A stretch of 64,000 nt of DNA from Tildeniella torsiva UHER 1998/13D (GTDB taxonomy: Bacteria > Cyanobacteriota > Cyanobacteriia > Phormidesmidales > Phormidesmidaceae): assembly GCA_019358835.1 (NCBI GenBank), contig JAHHIH010000008.1:157896-221895 (forward strand). The letters are read 5' to 3'. Shown here in pieces: positions 60,616 through 64,000 of this stretch. Positions within the stretch are counted from its first letter, which is position 1. Each line of letters starts with the position of its first letter. The translations under genes were made by a program, and so were the position numbers. The notes beneath the pieces were generated by a model, which was given only the letters and a program-made list of their open reading frames with translations, made no database searches and had not been told where the DNA came from.

Positions 60616-61743
60616 ATGACTGACCTCTTCGTTCCCCCGTCAAAAACCGCCCCCGCGACGGAGCCTGTCATTCCAGAGGCGCTACCCCCAACCGACGAGG
60701 TGCCCGACGACACGGCAGAGCCGATCGCTGAGGTCGCGGCAGCAGTCCTTGTAGACGACTCGCTGGCAGTAGCTCCCCTAGTCACAGCCAACCCTCCCCT
60801 CCTTGGAGAAGATCCCCTGGCACCAGCCTCAACTGAGAACGAAGAGGCCGTAGTCACCGTGGCCCTGGGGACAGACGCCGTGCCACCGGCAGAACTCTCC
60901 ACCGATCGGGCACCGGTAACAGTAGACACCCTCTTTTTCTATGGTCGGACCGGCACTGGCGATCCCATTCTCTACGAGGTTGATCTATCCAGCGGTACCC
61001 TGTCGCCAGTGACCACCCCGCTAGACCTTTTCCCCACCGCCCTAGACGGGCTCTTTGCCGCCGAGTCCCTAGCTTCTCCTATTGGCACTGAGCAACCTGC
61101 CCCTGAGCGGGTCTTTACCCTGGTACAGGGCAGCAACAGCAAAAACTTCCTTATTGGCACCACCGCTAACGAGGCCCTGTTTGGGTTGGGTGGCGATGAC
61201 CTGGTTCTGACTGGAGCGGGCCACAACCTCGCCTTTGGCGGCCCCGGCAACGACACCCTGGTGGGCGGCACGGGCGCCGACGGGCTATTTGGCGGTGCCG
61301 GGGACGATGTGCTCGACGGCGGCGCGGGGGATGACCTACTGGTGGGCGGCCTGGGCGACGACGTGCTGGACGGCGGCGGCGGGAGCAACATTTTAGTGGG
61401 TGGCGCTGGGGCCGATATCTTCAGACTCAACACGCCGGGGGGCTATGGCGGTGCTGTGGTGAATGGCCTTAGCCCTGCCGAGCCCGATACTCTGGTTGAC
61501 TTTAATGCTGCCGAGGGTGACCGGCTCGACTTCAGCCTAATTGCGGCTCAGTCGCTATTAGCCGGTCTCGATTTGCTGCCGTTTCTGAGCTTTGTGCAGG
61601 TGGGGGCCGATACCCACGTGCAGGTGAGTACGCCCCTGGGGCAGATTACCACCGAGGCCATTTTGCTGGGGGTTGAGGCCGATACAATTACCCCCGCCAG
61701 CCTCACCTTTACGCCCCCTACCGGGCTGCCCTTGCTGAAATAA
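60616..61743 (+). CDS. RTX (hemolysin-type) calcium-binding repeat protein
   Basis: 375 residues. The first 175 are acidic and Pro/Ala/Thr/Val-rich, low complexity, with no recognisable domain. Then about six nonapeptides of GGxGxDxLxG type (GGDDLVLTGAGHNLAFGG; GGAGDDVLDGGAGDDLLVGG) at residues 185-275, which form a parallel beta-roll binding Ca2+. The C-terminal ADIFRLN, TLVDFNAAEGDRLDFSLI is the usual closing segment of RTX proteins, often part of the type I secretion signal. Such proteins are exported without an N-terminal signal; no type I exporter is in the window. Confidence 0.88.
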   Translation: MTDLFVPPSKTAPATEPVIPEALPPTDEVPDDTAEPIAEVAAAVLVDDSLAVAPLVTANPPLLGEDPLAPASTENEEAVVTVALGTDAVPPAELSTDRAPVTVDTLFFYGRTGTGDPILYEVDLSSGTLSPVTTPLDLFPTALDGLFAAESLASPIGTEQPAPERVFTLVQGSNSKNFLIGTTANEALFGLGGDDLVLTGAGHNLAFGGPGNDTLVGGTGADGLFGGAGDDVLDGGAGDDLLVGGLGDDVLDGGGGSNILVGGAGADIFRLNTPGGYGGAVVNGLSPAEPDTLVDFNAAEGDRLDFSLIAAQSLLAGLDLLPFLSFVQVGADTHVQVSTPLGQITTEAILLGVEADTITPASLTFTPPTGLPLLK

Positions 61744-61807
61744 ATTTAGCTGAAAGCGGCGTCCCACTTTCCGGTAGCATCGGGGCTGAAGCGATCGCGG
61801 TAACGTT

Positions 61808-62422
61808 ATGAGTGAGGCCCTGCTGCATCAGTTGGCCACCCACATGGCCGGGGAGTTTGACAACCGTCAGCAATCCCTAGCTGACCCAACCTGGTACCTG
61901 CACCTGCGGCTGTGGCAACGGCCCCTGCCCAGGGCATTGTTTGGCGACGGGTACAGCTTTTTTATCGAGCAGATTAGCGTAATCTCGGGCAAACCGCCCT
62001 ACCGCCAGCGCATTTTGCACATCACCCATCGCGATGGTCAGCTCTGGGGTCAGTACTACGGGCTAACCGACCCGGTGGCCTACAGCGGTGCGGCCACCCA
62101 GCCCGACCGCTTGGCCTCGCTCACACGCGAATCCTTGATTGACTTACCCACCTGCGGATTGGCGATTGAGTACCAGCCAGCCAGCCAAACCTTTAGCGCC
62201 CGCTTGCCGGGGGATAGCCTGTGCAGTTTTACCATCAACGGCACTACATCCTACGTGCGCCTCAAGTTTGACCTCGGCCCCGAGTCGCCCGCCCCCAACA
62301 GCCCAATGGTGCTGCGCATGGAAGATCGCGGCGTTGACCCCGAGACCAGCAAACCCACTTGGGGCCCGTTGATGGGGCCGTTTCAGCTGGTGAAGCAAAG
62401 TACCTTTGCGCTGCTGGGGTAA
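61808..62422 (+). CDS. CpcT/CpeT-family phycobiliprotein lyase
   Basis: 204 residues, lipocalin-like chromophore lyase family. Visible: LATHMAGEFDNRQQSLADPTWYLHLRLWQRPLP at the N-terminus, FIEQISVISGKPPYRQRILHI, MEDRGVDPETSKPTWGPLMGPFQLVK at the C-terminus. Members attach phycocyanobilin to a beta-subunit Cys (CpcT) or phycoerythrobilin (CpeT) of the phycobilisome. Which it is cannot be decided from the sequence, and the cell's pigments are not otherwise known from the window. ATG 61808 has only a weak ribosome-binding site. Confidence 0.88.
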   Translation: MSEALLHQLATHMAGEFDNRQQSLADPTWYLHLRLWQRPLPRALFGDGYSFFIEQISVISGKPPYRQRILHITHRDGQLWGQYYGLTDPVAYSGAATQPDRLASLTRESLIDLPTCGLAIEYQPASQTFSARLPGDSLCSFTINGTTSYVRLKFDLGPESPAPNSPMVLRMEDRGVDPETSKPTWGPLMGPFQLVKQSTFALLG

Positions 62423-62524
62423 GGCGCTGATAAACCGGACCTTTCTGGCTGCTTGCGATGCGGCCATCGGTGTTACCCTGGAGCGATGCTTTAGGCCCCT
62501 AGGGCCTGATTTAGGGCGTTTGTG

Positions 62525-62565
62525 AAGCAGTCCCTTGGGGAATCGCAAAGCAGTCCCTTGGGGAA
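62525..62565. repeat. Direct repeat, two exact 18-nt copies, period 23
   Basis: AAGCAGTCCCTTGGGGAA at 62525-62542 and again at 62548-62565, upstream of the hypothetical membrane protein. Same style as short cyanobacterial repeats. Confidence 0.75.
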
Positions 62566-62613
62566 ATGCCCCTGTGTGTTTACTGTCCACCTTCCCCTTC
62601 TTACCGAGCCCGC

Positions 62614-63414
62614 ATGGAGACCGACTTCCTAATTCTGACGGTGTACTTCATCTGTATGGGCTATGTGGTCTATAAGATGGCGCTGTCGATTGAGGAAGAA
62701 CTGGAAGACCAGGTGGTGCTGGTGCCCGACGCCGCAGGGTTGGAGAGCGCGGTGCGATCGCAGCTAGTGCGCCAGGGCTTTGCCGAAACCGCCGCCGCCG
62801 TCCTTGAGCCCGGTGCCGGAGCGCTGGGCAAAACCGTTTCCCTTCAGCTGACGGTGCCCGAGCCCAGAAGCCTAGCCGCCCCTGACGATCAGCCCGACGA
62901 ACCCGACGAAGGGCAAATTATGGTGCAGGTGCTGCCCCAGGGGCCTCACCCGCTTCAGCCGGTGAATGGGCTGACGGTGCAGGTGGTCAACCAGAGCCGC
63001 GCTGTTCAGGTGATCCTCGATTGGGATCGTAGCTCGATTAGCCGCATGACCAACGAAATTCGCCGGGTGATTCGCCACACCCCCGGCATGCGCCTCGACC
63101 TGGCCGCGCCCCAGGTGTCGAGCGTCGTCAACCCCAACCAGTATCTCAGCACCGTGGTAGCCAGCGAAGACTGCTTTGGCCGCAGCGCCGACAGCCAGGT
63201 GCTTCAGCAGGCCGCCCCGGTGGTGGATGTTCCCAAAATGGCCAATCTAAAAGGCCCCCTGCGCAACTATTCCCTCGACTTGGTGGTGCAGCTGACCCCC
63301 TTTAGCGGGCGGGGGGGACGTCCAATTATGCTGCTATTGCCGTTTCGCTTTGCGATCGAGCCCCTCCCCGCCAAAGCCGCCATTCCTATAGTGAACTGGA
63401 TTCTTAAGCGCTAG
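62614..63414 (+). CDS. Conserved hypothetical protein with N-terminal membrane helix
   Basis: 266 residues from ATG 62614 (METDFLILTVYFICMGYVVYK); the frame extends to 62566, but that part is repeat DNA. One membrane segment (residues 4-24), then a mostly soluble part with acidic stretch DDQPDEPDEGQ and a C-terminal LRNYSLDLVVQLTPF followed by IMLLLPFRFAIEPLP. I recognise no named family. It probably faces the cytoplasm with a short anchor. A 343-nt AT-variable region follows, holding a stem (GACGATCA/TGATCGTC, 63427-63465). Confidence 0.72.
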   Translation: METDFLILTVYFICMGYVVYKMALSIEEELEDQVVLVPDAAGLESAVRSQLVRQGFAETAAAVLEPGAGALGKTVSLQLTVPEPRSLAAPDDQPDEPDEGQIMVQVLPQGPHPLQPVNGLTVQVVNQSRAVQVILDWDRSSISRMTNEIRRVIRHTPGMRLDLAAPQVSSVVNPNQYLSTVVASEDCFGRSADSQVLQQAAPVVDVPKMANLKGPLRNYSLDLVVQLTPFSGRGGRPIMLLLPFRFAIEPLPAKAAIPIVNWILKR

Positions 63415-63426
63415 AAAAGCCAAAAT

Positions 63427-63465
63427 GACGATCAGTGCGATGCGCCACTATGGCCGATGATCGTC
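63427..63465 (+). terminator. Stem-loop downstream of the hypothetical membrane protein
   Basis: GACGATCA (63427-63434) and TGATCGTC (63458-63465) are exact complements, 23 nt apart, starting 13 nt after the stop at 63414. There is no T-run, so it is a weak terminator candidate. The rest of 63466-63757 shows no convincing gene; a 24-codon ORF at 63550 has no support. Confidence 0.35.
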
Positions 63466-63757
63466 TTCACCCGCAGCTAAGGGTGTCGTTTCACCGGTTG
63501 ACTGACAAAACCTTTGAAATACCTACTGTTGCCTGGGTTGGGTGGTGCGATGGCAGAAGCCAACAAAACTAGCCGTGGCGTTTATATCGCCATGATTCGC
63601 GTCATGCCACGTGGGTTGGCGTAACGCTTCACACTCGTCTCCATGTTTTGATATTCTCTTAGTCCAACCGGGCATATTTACTATGATGAGGAAATAGACC
63701 ATCTTGGGCAGGAGAAGGTTTTCCTTAGTTTGCAGAAATTTTCAGCAACATAGTTTA

Positions 63758-63907
63758 ATGAGAATTTTTAATACAAAATTATTTATAGCAGTTTTATCTT
63801 TATCGCTTCTTTCTATCTCGGGATGCAAAGCATTAGAAGCCTCGGAAAAAATCTCGCTTAATAGTGATAAAAACGGGTGCATCCCAGTCTTGCAAGACTC
63901 ACCTTGA
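63758..63907 (+). pseudogene. Lipoprotein gene fragment, apparently truncated by an insertion sequence
   Basis: 49 codons from ATG 63758: MRIFNTKLFIAVLSLSLL, then a lipobox LSISGC (Cys17) and KALEASEKISLN. The coding sequence is AT-rich, unlike its neighbours. After SDKN the frame runs into GCIPVLQDSP, encoded by bases from 63875 on that look like the end of an insertion element. So only the signal peptide and ~20 mature residues remain; the original protein cannot be identified. Alternative: a genuinely tiny lipoprotein. Confidence 0.55.
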
Positions 63908-64000
63908 GAAATAGCCATTGAGATACGCGCACCGATGATGCAGCACTTGTTGCACGTTGACTTCGTCCCACTGAGCGCCCGAAATCTTCAGGCGACGCCC
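63875..64000 (-). mobile_element. Insertion sequence end, ISKra4-like, cut by the window edge
   Basis: The element appears to begin at GGGTGCATCCCAG (63875). Minus-strand codons from 64000 to the TGA at 63899-63901 encode the C-terminus of a transposase-like protein. The boundary is inferred from where the lipoprotein frame changes character. Confidence 0.5.
63899..64000 (-). CDS. Transposase C-terminal fragment (ISKra4-like), 5' part beyond the window
   Basis: 33 codons plus TGA (63899-63901) read from the right edge on the minus strand: GRRLKISGAQWDEVNVQQ, then VLHHRCAYLNGYFSR. The SGAQWxxxNVxxVLxHRCAYLNG pattern is one I recall from the C-termini of ISKra4-family transposases; the family name is from memory and a longer sequence is needed to settle it. 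It ends 24 nt inside the presumed IS border. Confidence 0.6.
   Translation of the reverse strand, partial: GRRLKISGAQWDEVNVQQVLHHRCAYLNGYFSR

Noticed and set aside
63550..63624. 24-codon ORF between the hypothetical membrane protein and the lipoprotein fragment
   Set aside because: Too short, no ribosome-binding site and no recognisable pattern.

Overview
The window comes from a cyanobacterium, most likely a filamentous Leptolyngbya/Nodosilinea-like form. This rests on the dense HIP1-type GCGATCGC octamers and on cyanobacterial marker genes: phylloquinone genes menA/menC/menE, a PsbQ (CyanoQ) lipoprotein, a CpcT/CpeT phycobiliprotein lyase, a CruE/CruH-like carotenoid pair, and DUF1823 and DUF2949 proteins. 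GC content is moderately high. Genus-level placement is inference.

Bases 1-31953 are a siderophore locus. Five NRPS proteins (the first cut by the left edge), one stand-alone Fe(II)/2-oxoglutarate hydroxylase and one class III aminotransferase lie on the + strand with small gaps or overlaps. Read collinearly: C*-A(basic?)-T-E | C-A(Gly)-T-C-Hyd | Interface-A(Asp)-T-E | C-A(Thr)-T-C | Hyd | Interface-A(Asp)-T-E-Reductase | aminotransferase. The predicted C-terminal part of the product is ...-D-(Orn/Lys-like)-Gly-D-beta-OH-Asp-Thr-D-beta-OH-Asp, released reductively as an aldehyde and probably aminated, as in myxochelin B formation. Beta-hydroxyaspartates are bidentate Fe(III) ligands, so this looks like a member or relative of the cyanochelin-type beta-OH-Asp siderophores. 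A PchR-like AraC regulator behind a candidate Fur box, an AMIN-domain TonB-dependent receptor and a FecB-type binding lipoprotein follow. The chain-initiating enzymes, the exporter and the inner-membrane FecCD permease/ATPase are not in the window.

Bases 32200-47620 are mostly core genome: DUF1823 protein, ssb, menA-menC-menE, a flavoprotein plus a small membrane protein, murA, tRNA-Leu(CAG), a TrmH-family methyltransferase, dihydrolipoyl dehydrogenase, trpC, a polar amino acid ABC transporter and folP. Two features stand out. A perfect 21-bp inverted repeat encloses the start codon and sequesters the Shine-Dalgarno of the methyltransferase gene, and a palindromic repeat has inserted in frame into menE.

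Bases 47700-64000 are mixed: an EAD-NACHT STAND NTPase (possible conflict system), an orphan antitoxin-like gene, psbQ, an amino-acid-oxidase-like flavoprotein, a Uma2 nuclease, a hydroxyacid dehydrogenase, a glutamine amidotransferase, an ABC-2 permease, a probable synechoxanthin pair (cruE-like, cruH-like), a MITE-like element between G-rich heptamer arrays, a HAD protein, an RTX-repeat protein, a CpcT/CpeT lyase, and a lipoprotein gene apparently cut by an insertion sequence at the right edge.
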